Part shown: piece by piece, positions 36,758 through 46,934 of the stretch | Numbering within the stretch: position 1 is the stretch's first letter | Layout: every line of letters begins with the position of its first letter | NCBI GenBank assembly: GCA_027575765.1 | Contig: JANBPT010000078.1 | Coordinates: 17,330 to 81,329, forward strand | Direction of reading: 5' to 3' | Length of the DNA stretch: 64,000 bases | Source of the DNA: Tieghemiomyces parasiticus | Lineage: Eukaryota; Kickxellomycota; Dimargaritomycetes; Dimargaritales; Dimargaritaceae | The notes under the pieces: model-generated | Databases searched by the model: none | Told to the model about the DNA's origin: nothing | Seen by the model: the letters and a program-made list of their open reading frames with translations, nothing else | Program-made: the position numbers and the translations under genes

Positions 36758-38705
36758 GGCGATGCCGGTGGACAATATACGAATCTGGGTGTATGTCAGT
36801 GGCGCAGTCAAAAATGATACGTAGTAGTGCGGTACTGGTGGTAGACGGCAATGTCGCGTTGGAAGGCTATGGACCTAATAGGAAGGAGGCGAAACGGAAT
36901 TTGCAAGGAAACCGGAGGGAGGAAAAGGGTGGCCTGAATGACGCACTCCGGTACGGACTGGATTCTACGTTAAGGTAGGTGGCTGGCTACGCGCTTGCAC
37001 TGGAGGGGCCTAGGACGTGGCAGAGATGGCTGCAGACGGGCGTGGTACGAACGGGGATGACCAACGAGCCTAATTGGGTCAGGGACTAGTAAGGTTGTTG
37101 AAGTGCGGAGTAGAAGAGTATGAGGAAGAAAGTGGCAAATGGGACGCGACTTGGTATACAAAGAACCTCCGTACGCGTACGACGAAAACTGTTTCAGGGG
37201 AGATTGAGGGGAGGGAGCCGTGTGCGAGGGTCGTGGCGGCCGCTCTAAACAATCTAGGGAAGCGTTGAGGGACCAGGACGGTAAGGTCACACGTCCCTTC
37301 CAAAGACCAAAACGAGTGGAGGCGCGTGGTGGTGCTCGGGGAAGGGAGTACAATCGTTAGTCGTGCGCTTCTGGTGTCGTCACGCGCGGGTAATCCGGGA
37401 TTCAGGGAGCCAAGGCGGCGTACGAAGGCCGACGGCGAATGTACATATAAACACGAGAAAGAGGATGGGAAAGTCGGCTAACGAGGCGTAGATGATCTAA
37501 GGTGTCAGGAGGTGTACAACCAAGGCAACGATGGGAGGGGCGGGCTATGACCAGCTGGGGAACCGGCAAGTGCGACATTGCCCTCGGAGGTCGCAAAACG
37601 GGGACTGACTTTCGAGGTGACTATTAAGCTGCCGGGGTGAAAAGGTGCGGGTCGAACTAGCCGTACTTGGGCCGGGATAGCGAAGCCAAGGTGTCTCGGC
37701 GAGTGGGTAGTGGCAGGTCACTTGGCCAAAGACTTGGCCCGGCCGTTTATGGGACGAGAAGGGAGAAGCGTGGTACGGCAGGCTGGAAAAAGGTGGCAGT
37801 AGAAAGGGACGCCCAAGCCACGTCTGGACCTGGACTACATGGTGGGAGGTGACTGTAATTTATATATGAAGGCAGTGTGGGGGGCATGCACGAGCTGGGG
37901 TATGTGTATGCGCGTTGTACCACTCGGGCGGAAATGACCAGGTGAGAAACGAGACGGAGGAACAGATTAAATGCGGCGGTGGGAGAAACTCGGAGACGCC
38001 AGCGGAGCCAAACTACCTCATTTTAGACGGTCGGCTGGTGCAGTTGGGGGGGGCTATAGGACGGTGACACCTTTCGAAGTTATACTGCCTATACAGCCAG
38101 AGGGGAGGGGAAAGGAGCATACAGCGGAGGGTGGTCCTGTGTTTACTTTGTCTCCAAGGACAGCCATGGCGGACGTTGGGCGCAACTGTTGAAAGGTGCG
38201 CGGGGATGGGGCGCCCAATTGACAGTTAAGATGGAGCAATGGCAAATACGCGCCGGCTAGAACTCGTCGCGGCAAGCCCTGATGCCAAAGGCTCGCACGG
38301 ACTACCTTGGTAGATGAAGTGGCTGTGGCAGCATTGCCCATATCCGGCATGGAACCTGACCTGTGGGATTGGCAGCATTGTTTGGCCGACACCGGCACAC
38401 TCTAACCCCAACTGTCGCCCACAACCACACCATCAATTTCTACCTACGCCCGTTCTTGGCCTTATTCAAATACGCTTGCGCTAACTCCGTCCAACCGGAG
38501 TATACTAATCCAGCATCGAGGGGGCCACCTGGTCCCACCAGCATGCCCGGTTAACTAACTGTACAGCCTAGATATCTGTGAATTGGGAATGCGGATGCAT
38601 TTAATGGAGTGATTGCCAAGGTTAGGGGGCTGTGTGCGAATGATGATGATGGCTGAGGTGATAGTGGTCAAGGGAGGGCAATGCAGAGGCGCGGTGGAAA
38701 TATAT
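36758..38705. other. 1.9-kb intergenic region
   Basis: This is the promoter side of SGF29 and 3' flank of the La-related gene, both minus strand. No conserved coding sequence or RNA gene is seen. Open frames are short and unsupported. Confidence 0.45.
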
Positions 38706-40199
38706 CTAGGTCATGTCCATGTCGGGCTGGGGCTGGGGCCGGGTGGCCGGCACGGCTGGTAGCCGGCCTACCTCGCCAGCAGCAGTCAGAATGGCGGCAG
38801 CGGGCACCGGGCGACGTTTCATACGGGCCTTCCGCGTGGGCTCGACCTGCATCTTACGCAACAGGCGACTGAGCCGATCGTCCACAGGGTCCTTCTCGGC
38901 GGCGCGGCGGGCCGGGCGTTTACCCCCAGCTTTTAAGGTAGGCCAAGACCGATGAATGGGCCGCGCAGTCGCCGACCCCGCAGAGCCGTGGCGAGTCTGA
39001 GCACTCGGGTGGTATTCTTGTACAGTGCGCCAGTACAGTCGCTCAGTTTCGCCCGTCAGGGCCGTTAGCTGGACGGGTGCGCCAGCCACCCGCACAGGTG
39101 GCAAGGTATCAAGCTGTTGCACGAGTGCCTGGGCACCGGGGCGCTTGAGCCGGACGTATCCGCTCGTATCGTCGCGACGGAAATCGACACTATGCACCGT
39201 GGCGTGCCGCTCGAAGGCCTCCTTGATCTGCTGGTGGGTGGCCGAGGGGTCGACGGCGTCAAATCGGATTACCGTATTTGGTAACGGATTGGTCACGCTG
39301 TTCTTGCGTGACCGAGCGGGCTTGGGTGGCCGGGATATCGAGTGTGGGGCCGGGGGTTGGCTTGACGGTGCCATCCGGACGTAGTATAGTGGCTGCCCCC
39401 GGAAGGATCGGCAGTGCTCGAGCACGTAGTCAACGGCCTCAGGCGCGCGGAACTGCATCACGTAGGTTTCCTCAGCGACCGGACATAGTGATGCTACCCC
39501 GTTGCAATGGGCGCCGGGATGGCTAGCGGGCGGCAGGAAGGATCGCAGCTCCGCCGCGGCCGAGTGGCCGGTGTAAAAGGTATTGAGGCTCGACAAGTCC
39601 ATGCGCTCGAGAAAGCCGCGTACCGACACGGTACAGCGTTCCCGGTAGCTCAGGGTCTTCTCCTCACCCGTACTCGGCCGACGGCGGACAAAGAGCTGGT
39701 TAGCGCTAAGCTCCAGAAACTCAGACGCTACCAGAGCCCGCAGGACCATGTTGAGGTCGGTGGTGATTTGTCGAATTCGCTGAAAACCGGCCAGAACAAT
39801 AACCGGAAGCCCTAGCGGGTGGGTGCGGGAAAAACGGTATCATGGGCGGTTGAATTGGGCGGATTAGTAGGTGAATCAGACACCCCGACGAGGCCGGGTT
39901 CATTTCTAGCTTCTGCGTGGGTTATCAGTCACAGCTCTGGTCGGATCCAGGTAGGTTATTGACTTACAGGCCTGGTCAAGCGGGGATTCCGCTGAAAAAT
40001 AATAGGCATCGGTATCGGGCTGGTCAGGGCCCTGACGGCGCTTAGTCAGGGCTTCGCGGACGATAATCAAGGTGCTGTTGATCTGCTCGGTCGTAAAGTA
40101 GTGCTCCATGCGCCGGAGCAGGGCTGGTTGAATCCTTTGCATCTCATTCTCTAGGGATTCCTTGACTGGCTCAGCCTGGACAATGTCCATGCTGGACAT
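38706..40199 (-). CDS. La-related protein, LARP7/Pof8 type (LaM-RRM1-xRRM)
   Basis: An RNA-binding protein that in relatives caps U-rich 3' ends and stabilises 7SK, telomerase or U6-related RNAs. Exon 1 is 39968-40199, the intron 39812-39967 (donor GTAAGT, branch ACTAATCC, acceptor CTAG) and exon 2 38706-39811, giving 445 residues. The splice joins two halves of a La motif: ALLRRMEHYFTTEQINSTL upstream, WLPVIVLAGFQRIRQITTD and ALVASEFLELSANQLFVRR downstream. An RRM1-like block follows (TVSVRGF, later EETYVMQF). Then comes an xRRM-like block (NTVIRFDAVDP, VHSVDFRRDDTSGYVRLKRP) and a basic tail. The LaM-RRM1-xRRM order is shared by genuine La and LARP7. The long linker before the xRRM favours LARP7/Pof8, but genuine La is not excluded. 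Confidence 0.8.
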
Positions 40200-41754
40200 G
40201 ACTGCCCGAGAGATGGATGCGCCTATGGGACTGCACTGGAAAAAGCAAGTTTTAAGTCGACCGAGACGAATGGGCTAACCGCAAGCTGATAAGGGGTTAA
40301 AGGCGAGACAAGTGGGAATGCAAAACAGATTGGTATTAAAACTGGGCGTGGAGTTGATGCGAGATGGTGGGTTACAACGCGGTAGGGCACGGGGTGTATT
40401 TAAACTCCAAGAGGGCTGGGTTGAACAGTACCAATACTGCGGCAATGCTACCCAAGCTATCTGCTACGTCACGAAGGCGCATGCAACCCGGGCGGTGTCT
40501 TTTTTATGTATCGGCGCCAAAACCATAAAAGCAGTCAGCGCAGCTTTCTGTACAGGAGCCGCGGTGAACTACCCCAGTTTGGTTGACCTAGTCAAACGTT
40601 GTGGTGATGGGCGTATACATAATCTGAGTTGACACCGAGCTTATCTGTAGACAGTCGGCTACTAGAGTAAATACTGAAGTGCAATTAGATTGTTCTCTCA
40701 GATAATGTATCCTAGAAATACTGGTGTCATACCAGCCTAGGATGTGGTGGGGGATTGACACTACCCTAGCCTTGATTTTAAATATTTACTTTCCATTCAC
40801 TAGTGTATTGTAATAGGGTGGATAGGATCTTAGAAAACGAATATGAAAGGGAGGAAAAGTGAAGGATGGTAAATATGCGATCCAGCCTTGTTTTGGCAGG
40901 TAAATGGGATGGTGAAAGCGGTAGCCAAGGAAAAGAAGAAGGAAAAGGATTGGCTGCGAGGCCAGGCCCGCTGTACCCTCTCGCATTGATGATACCCTCT
41001 TTGCTACCCTCGGTCCGGAGCAGCCCAAGTCGGTGGGGTTGGGATGAGCGGGGGGTCTCCTCCGTCCTGGCACCATACAGGTACCTCTGTGGCTATCCTT
41101 TTAGGGGTTTTCTTCTGTGTTCGATTTCCGCCGATCTGACAGCTTTGGTGTCAGCACCCAAAAGCCGACGTCCGCAGAAACCCTGCAAGCCACGGCGACG
41201 CCTTGCAGATATGGCCACAGCCCTTTAGCACTGACAATTGGCTGAATTAAAAGATTTATGACCTTGTTCGCGACCCACCACCAGGTCCCAATTTCGCGCA
41301 CATCTCCCGGCAATATAAGCCAAACGAATCCTACCGATGCCTTTCTAACTTGTCTATATCTATCCTTGCGGCTCTTACAATAAACCACCCTCCCGGGGTT
41401 CTGGATTACCACATAATAATTTATAAACAATAAAACGTCGCCGATAGTGATGACTATGACGACGTGGCGTTTTCCTTTAGGTCTTCGTAGGGCTAAAGGG
41501 GCCGGTGTAGAACTGTTTAGTGTACAGTCTCCGCCGCCTTTATTAAGGCATGTACATGTATACGCTCATCACCATGAAACCCAGAAGGTCTGACCGACTG
41601 GCATATAGGTACACCTTCACCGCAGATTTCCTAAAGACATAAGTGTCCACAAACCATCCACAAAACTGCGGGTTAGCCCAGCCGTAGCCATACGAATGGT
41701 GTACCCATTGATGCTGCAGTGCTGACTATTTATGTATTGTTGAGCCCGATGACA
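40200..41754. other. Intergenic region, no gene recognised
   Basis: It contains the promoter of the La-related gene. A plus-strand ATG frame at 40318-40632 has protein-like composition but no known motif and no start or splice evidence. The remainder is AT-richer sequence without features. Confidence 0.4.
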
Positions 41755-42279
41755 CTACGCAGAGGAGCTGTAGTTAGGATACAGCGCGACGGCCACCTGG
41801 TCTATAAACTCGTCGTGGACCGCAAAGTAGAGATATAGAAACTGTAGGCTCACATTCGAGCGCTCGGGCCCCAGCAGATGGCACAACATGCTGCTGTTGA
41901 GCGTACGGTTAAGGTAGGCAGCATACAGCAGCTCAAGTACACCGTCTCCTGCCACTGCGGTTACGTGGCGGTAACTCCGGGTGATAAGTCGGAAACGGCT
42001 CTGACAAGCGTTCCTGTCCCGCCCGGGTAAGCTTCGGGCGACGGCACTCCAGAAGCCGAAAGGCGGCTGAACCCTGGTCTCGGATAGACCGACGCTACTC
42101 GGTCCTAGAATCAGACGGTAGAGCCCCAGGAAATTCGGCATGGCATCGAGGCGTCTGGGGTCTAGATTGTAGATGGCACGCAGGAGGGATATGTCTTCGG
42201 ACGATTCCCAGAAGCGGCAGGGCGAGGCTGTACGAGCTGGGGAGCCACACTCTCCGGGGGCATTGCCTTGAAGTGACAT
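41755..42279 (-). CDS. Myb/SANT-like orphan protein 1
   Basis: A single-exon gene of 174 residues starting at an ATG. Residues about 22-105 resemble a Myb/SANT helix-turn-helix: an early Trp, acidic ED-SLLRAIYN, RRLDAMPNF, then FWSAVARSLPGRD with CQSRFRLITRSY as the recognition-like helix. The second half (ELLYAAY, CHLLGPERS, a hydrophobic LQFLYLYFAV segment, EFIDQVAV) has no family I recognise. It is clearly related along its length to the gene at 43542-44084, on the same strand 1.26 kb away. DNA binding is inferred from the fold pattern only. No known gene name applies. Confidence 0.65.
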   Translation of the reverse strand: MSLQGNAPGECGSPARTASPCRFWESSEDISLLRAIYNLDPRRLDAMPNFLGLYRLILGPSSVGLSETRVQPPFGFWSAVARSLPGRDRNACQSRFRLITRSYRHVTAVAGDGVLELLYAAYLNRTLNSSMLCHLLGPERSNVSLQFLYLYFAVHDEFIDQVAVALYPNYSSSA

Positions 42280-43541
42280 GGCGCGCTCAAAGGGATATTA
42301 GTATAGGGGTTGGGTAGGTGATCAACACGGTGTGGAGGTATTAGCTTCGATGGCTTGTCCTACAGCAGATTGACTGCGGGTGCTATGATCGCTCAGACGA
42401 GAGAGGGTTCGGAGAGTGGGGTTAATAATGGTAGTAGGAAAATGTGTAGGAGAAAACCGCATTTTCTCTGAAAAGGCCGAGTCGGGAAGGCGCCGGATCA
42501 GCCGGTCATTTTTATAAAATGTCGAATTGGGGGGGGGGTGCCAACACTAGCCTGTTAACCAGTAAATCGATTTGATCTGGTTGGAACAGCATATAGCCAC
42601 ACAATCGTCGTGCGTGCTGTTAGACAGCATCAGGTACTGTGGCTTCGGTAGACTCAGTGGCCAGCGTGTCGTCCATTTTGACCAGGGCGCCATCCCTGTC
42701 GGCCACGCAGTTACTCGGGTCGATCTCGGCTATAGGCAGTGGCGTGCTACTGATGACTCCATGTCCCGGTAACCGCAATTCAGGTGGACAGACCTAGTCT
42801 TATATTTCGACCAAGAGTCAGTTCGATCTGGGTGGCCAGCCTCTGCCGGTTGCACTACATGTGCATGGTATTCAATTAACGCTAAAGCGAAGAAAATACC
42901 TGTAATCACTGGATAGCAGTATGCGTCTCACGGCCGATTAAGGTAGAAGTTGGTTTACCGAACCCATGTAATAATCCATTCGTGTTACCCACGTTTCTGC
43001 CTTTCCTACAGACGGCGTTCCGCTTTTTAAACTAGAGTTGCACGCTTGCCATTGTGGTATCATTGTTAATAACTTTAGCTTACAAGCGTCCCCAGCACAC
43101 ACCATAACCATGTAACGCACAGAGTGCATGTCCAAGCTGGATAACAACAGAGGTTTCGTTAGAGATGTCCGTAGCTACATACAAATGACATGGCGCAGTA
43201 GCTGCGCTGTGACTTACCATGCAACGTCAGCTCGCGAGGGCTAATGATTTTGCGTATTTTCTCTATAGTGTAAATCACACTGTAGCCCTGGTGGCCAGGG
43301 AGTCCGGTGGTTTTCTGCATAACGGGCCGTTCGCAACCTGACCAGAGAACCCATCCTAGTACATCTCCCATAGTAGCAGTTTAGCTATTGCTTAACAACC
43401 GGCAACACGCGCAAGGAAGAGATTTATAACTGTGACTGGGCTGTTTCACCGTCAATCTATTTTCTTCAGGTAAGATGGAGTTACTTCCCGTTGTCCTGGT
43501 GATGAAGTAAGGGCCCGGCTCCGGCCCATTTTGTTCCCCGT
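42280..43541. other. Spacer between the two Myb-like paralogues
   Basis: About 1.26 kb. A run of nine or more G lies near 42530. The minus strand from 43371 has an ATG frame of 51 codons ending at a GTAAGT donor (43217), followed by a branch-like CTAAC and an acceptor at 43137. The joined frame stops after about 20 codons and matches nothing I know. Confidence 0.4.
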
Positions 43542-44084
43542 TTATCGAGCGGCCCGAGTGACGGTCGTCAACGAATCATCGTCAATAAACCACACAACAT
43601 CCACAGCTGAGGAGAATTCATTTCGAATCCCGCAATAGCGTCGCAGGGGTTCTACATAAGTAGAGAATTCGGGACCCAACACACGGAGCATCGTGTCATC
43701 GGTAAGCCCGCCTTGACTATGATGGCCGTAGAGCTGTTCGACTTCGATCCGACCAATACCCGCGGGAACACAGAGATAGTGGGTGACGATAAGTTCAAAG
43801 TGGCTCCGGCAGGCACCGCTGGTCCGGCCACCCATGTCGGCGGCCACCGCGTCCCAGAAACGGCCAGTCGGCAAGTTCAGTGAGTCAGGCAGTCTGGAGC
43901 GGACCGGTGGGCCACGCCAACGGCACAGCGCCGCGTAGTAAGGCACACGGTTAAGCCGGCCAGGGTTGATATTGTGAACGAGGCGCAGGAGCCGAGTCTC
44001 TTCGACTGGTGTCCAGGATGAACCGTGCGTACTTGTGCTGGCTTGTGAGAGACTTCCGTTGGGCCCGTAAAAAATAAATTCCAT
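43542..44084 (-). CDS. Myb/SANT-like orphan protein 2
   Basis: A single-exon gene of 180 residues and a paralogue of the gene at 41755-42279. Shared positions in order are: Trp then E-x-LLR at about 24-35, N-x-(D/N)P-x-RL, a proline-tyrosine/phenylalanine pair, FW-x-AVA-x(4)-GR-x(3)-AC-x-S-x-F-x-LI-x(3)-Y, then LY, LGPE-x-S, Tyr and EF. The first half fits a Myb/SANT-like helix-turn-helix and the second half is unassigned. It starts at ATG 44084. Divergence between the copies is high, so the duplication is old or the genes evolve quickly. Their role is unknown. Confidence 0.65.
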   Translation of the reverse strand: MEFIFYGPNGSLSQASTSTHGSSWTPVEETRLLRLVHNINPGRLNRVPYYAALCRWRGPPVRSRLPDSLNLPTGRFWDAVAADMGGRTSGACRSHFELIVTHYLCVPAGIGRIEVEQLYGHHSQGGLTDDTMLRVLGPEFSTYVEPLRRYCGIRNEFSSAVDVVWFIDDDSLTTVTRAAR

Positions 44085-45883
44085 GATGCAATCGATAATG
44101 CTGTGAAATGAGGAGTATGCGGAAGACGATGCTGAAGTAGAGCACGAGGAGACGGCATAGCTACGATTTTTAAGTCGGCGAAGGATAGATAGTCAGATTA
44201 TAATATCCCTAAATGGCGCACCACAGTTCATGATAAGCACGGGATGCCTTTAAGCAAGTGCGGGTCACGCGACTCTTTTCAGCTAGCATACAGGTTTCGG
44301 GTTCTGCATTTGGTCATACCGGCTCCGCCTTTCTTCCTCCCAATGGCTACGTTCCCTCTGGCAGGCTTTCGCGGAAGGCATGGCACCACAATAAAAGTAC
44401 AGTGGCAGTGGCTTTAGAAGGTTAGCTGGCTGCGCCCTAGTAGTCACTTTGCAAACTACGTACTCCATACTGCGTACGAGATCAGTCCTGTCTGCCTTCT
44501 TTCTACTGCTGAGGACCGGTCTATCGGATGTGCCAGTGATGTCCCGTTGGCCGGTGCATGGAATGCATACCCCCCCCCCTAATCAGACCTAAAACTTTCT
44601 TAGAAGAGTTGTTTGAGGACCCTTGGATGGAGAGGGGGGCTATATGTTTTACATCTGCAGCCAGTCCTCTCTCGCAGAATTTCTATATGCGAATATACAC
44701 GTATGGAATCAAGTCACCCTGACTAGTGCTGAGGCGACTGAAAATACCACCTTTGAGGAGGCAGATACAAGCACAGGTGAATGTTTACCGGTGATCAACG
44801 CTACTCAGACCTTGTTCAAAGTAATGTAAATCATTCTGAAGCACACGACGAACTAATTCTATTCATCTATTTTAGTAGCCCTCAAAACTTGCGTGCTGGG
44901 GCCTGGTGAGCTCCCATCTTCAGGCGGCTTAGGCGTATCTGAATTAATAGAGGGGCACCTTCAGCGCCCCATTCCTGGCCATCGGAACTGACTAAGGAAC
45001 TGTAGTAATAGAATCAAGTGTGGTCGCCTTTAGCAATGAAGTCTAATAAGCAGTCAGCGTTGTCGGGAAGGTCATTAGGGGAGCAGTCGTGGAATTCGCC
45101 CCATGGTAGCGCTGGTTCTTGGTGAACACGTAGCTTCCAACGGCTGGCATAGCTGTGTTGTCCCGGGCCCTCCCACATTGTGGTAGTGAAGATGCGGGAA
45201 ACTCAACCCACCATAATACTAATTAATTAAGGCGCTCCTGCTGAAAGGGCCCAGCTTATGCCATGTCCAAATTGGCCAGTGTCATCGTAAGGGTGATCAG
45301 ATAGGTGGTCACCCTAACAAACGCCGCGGTCTGGACATGGGTGGACTGGCCACTTGTTAATAATGATTGAAGAAGGAATAGAATAATCCATCGTGGGACC
45401 AACTCACCACGAACAGTCTTGGCCATTCGGCTCTAGGCACACCTAATAAAAATGACCGAAAATCCCCCTCCACGCTCGGTATGATGGGTGTGCAGGGGCA
45501 GAATCTCCGACTTGGATATGCCAGGGAGGCGAAAAGAGAAGGTGTGGGGTGAAGAGTGACTCAATTCAAGGGTGAATTACGGCAGATGATGCCAAATTGG
45601 ATACCGAGTAGTTTTGCTGACGGGGCCTATCCCCATTTCCCTTTAGATTCACCCTTAATATAAGTTTTTGTACTGGGCTTACATTGAGGAAAGGCGTAAA
45701 CTCTGCCACCATTTAGCCAATCCATTGATCGTTTCCATAGGTACCCCGGTTCCATGGGTTCTCCATTGTTCGAAATAAATTTTATAGGACTAGAAGCGTT
45801 ATACGCGACATCAAAAGTGAGACTAATGGGCGTCTATGTACTCGGTGAGCGCTTCCGCTCATACATCCAGGGACTAAAGCTCC
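44085..45883. other. Intergenic region with inverted repeats
   Basis: No conserved coding sequence is seen. At 45257-45355 there is a cluster of short inverted repeats: CATGTCC with GGACATG, TTGGCCAGT with ACTGGCCA, and AGGGTGA with TCACCCT. A run of nine C lies near 44571. Confidence 0.4.
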
Positions 45884-46387
45884 TCAACTCGAGAAACTAC
45901 TCTCCGGGGGAACGGTATCTTTGGGGTGCTTAGCCTCCATGTGGACCTTGAGTACGTTATAGTTGGAAGCGGGGTTCTGTCAGGGTGGCCAGTACGGTGA
46001 TATGAAGCCCGACGGCAGCGGTGGTTAGTAAGGTAGGAGAGGCAAATAGTCAACCGTCTCGTCGGTGAGGCTAGTACGGTTATGGCGGCGGGTCTTTCGG
46101 GCTCAGAAGGCGGACTTACCTTGCACACTGGGCAGTTAATCTTGAGCCCGGCCGCGCGGGCCCCAAGCTGGGACTGGCCGCCCTTCTTGCTTTCGGCCAG
46201 TTTCTGGGCCTTCTCCCTGTAGTTCAGTGGGGTGGCCGGTGCGATAAAGGCGTGCGCATTTCTAGGTTAGGGACTTTGTTTGGGCTGTCAAGCGGGGCTC
46301 CACGGGTAAGGGATTTCCCATGGGCAAATCTAACTACCATATATATCAAACTTACCTCGCCTGTTCCTTCTGCTTGCCACGGGCCAT
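45884..46387 (-). CDS. Small zinc-finger protein, ZNF706/At2g23090-like
   Basis: A 73-residue protein from three exons: 46356-46387, 46120-46216 and 45884-45976. Both introns have GTAAGT donors. The second has a perfect TTACTAACC branch site and the first a CCTAACC. The N-terminus MARGKQKEQAREKAQK is the basic 4F5/SERF-like segment. The middle SQLGARAAGLKINCPVCK supplies the zinc-binding Cys pair (C-x2-C). Exon 3 gives YNVLKVHMEAKHP, supplying the two His, and ends VPPESS. This matches the family's basic N-terminus, single C2H2 finger and Pro-rich end. The family is conserved in eukaryotes and poorly characterised; a link to protein aggregation or translation has been proposed for relatives. 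It is divergent from MCM9 with about 547 bp between starts. Confidence 0.9.
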
Positions 46388-46934
46388 GCTAATGCGACGA
46401 GATTTTCTGCTGAAAGATGTGCACGGATAGTTAACGAATAGAAAGCGCAGGCGTGCTTAAAATTGACAGTATCAGAAGGAAAAATTGCTACCCGTAAAGA
46501 GGGTCCCTGCCCCAACTGAAGTAGCCGACAGGAAGCCACCCGGCACGCTCGTTCTCAATCCAACGGTAAATGTAGAATTGGGTGTTCCGGGCGCCCCAGT
46601 CCAAGATTTGGAAGGTGGGCGTCGGCTGAGCAGTGTGTGTGGAGGGGGGGAGGGGGATTCCGGAGTTCCTCTGCTTGGGTAGTCAGGGCTGGTTGTCCCA
46701 CTACCGCAGCCACCTTTCGGGTCTACACGACCATGAAAGGCCGATGTGTTCGGGCCCATTGCAGACACTACAATACACGTTTTCAAGGCTCCGCTGGCGC
46801 CACTTGCTGACCGTCTCTCGTGTTAGCCGCTCACATTCCGGTCCCCCCTCCTACGTGGCCCTTTGTCTTTTTTTTTACCGCGCCCCGATCCCCTTGAAAC
46901 TGAACCGTTCGCCGCGTCGATTTCCAACCCAGAA
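46388..46934. other. Shared divergent promoter region, ZNF706-like gene and MCM9
   Basis: It separates two divergently transcribed genes. A T-run near 46867-46874 lies about 60 bp upstream of the MCM9 ATG. No TATA box is obvious and no other gene is seen. Confidence 0.45.

Noticed and set aside
40318..40632. Plus-strand ATG frame of about 104 residues
   Set aside because: Composition is protein-like but there is no motif, paralogue, promoter or splice evidence.
43137..43371. Minus-strand ATG frame of 51 codons ending at GTAAGT with a plausible acceptor at 43137
   Set aside because: The spliced frame stops after about 20 codons and resembles nothing. A chance donor is likely given the number of GTAAGT strings expected in 64 kb.
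46863..46934. Extra 24 residues at the MCM9 N-terminus from an upstream open frame
   Set aside because: The extension begins at TTG, not ATG, and the ATG at 46935 gives the expected spacing to the MCM N-terminal domain.
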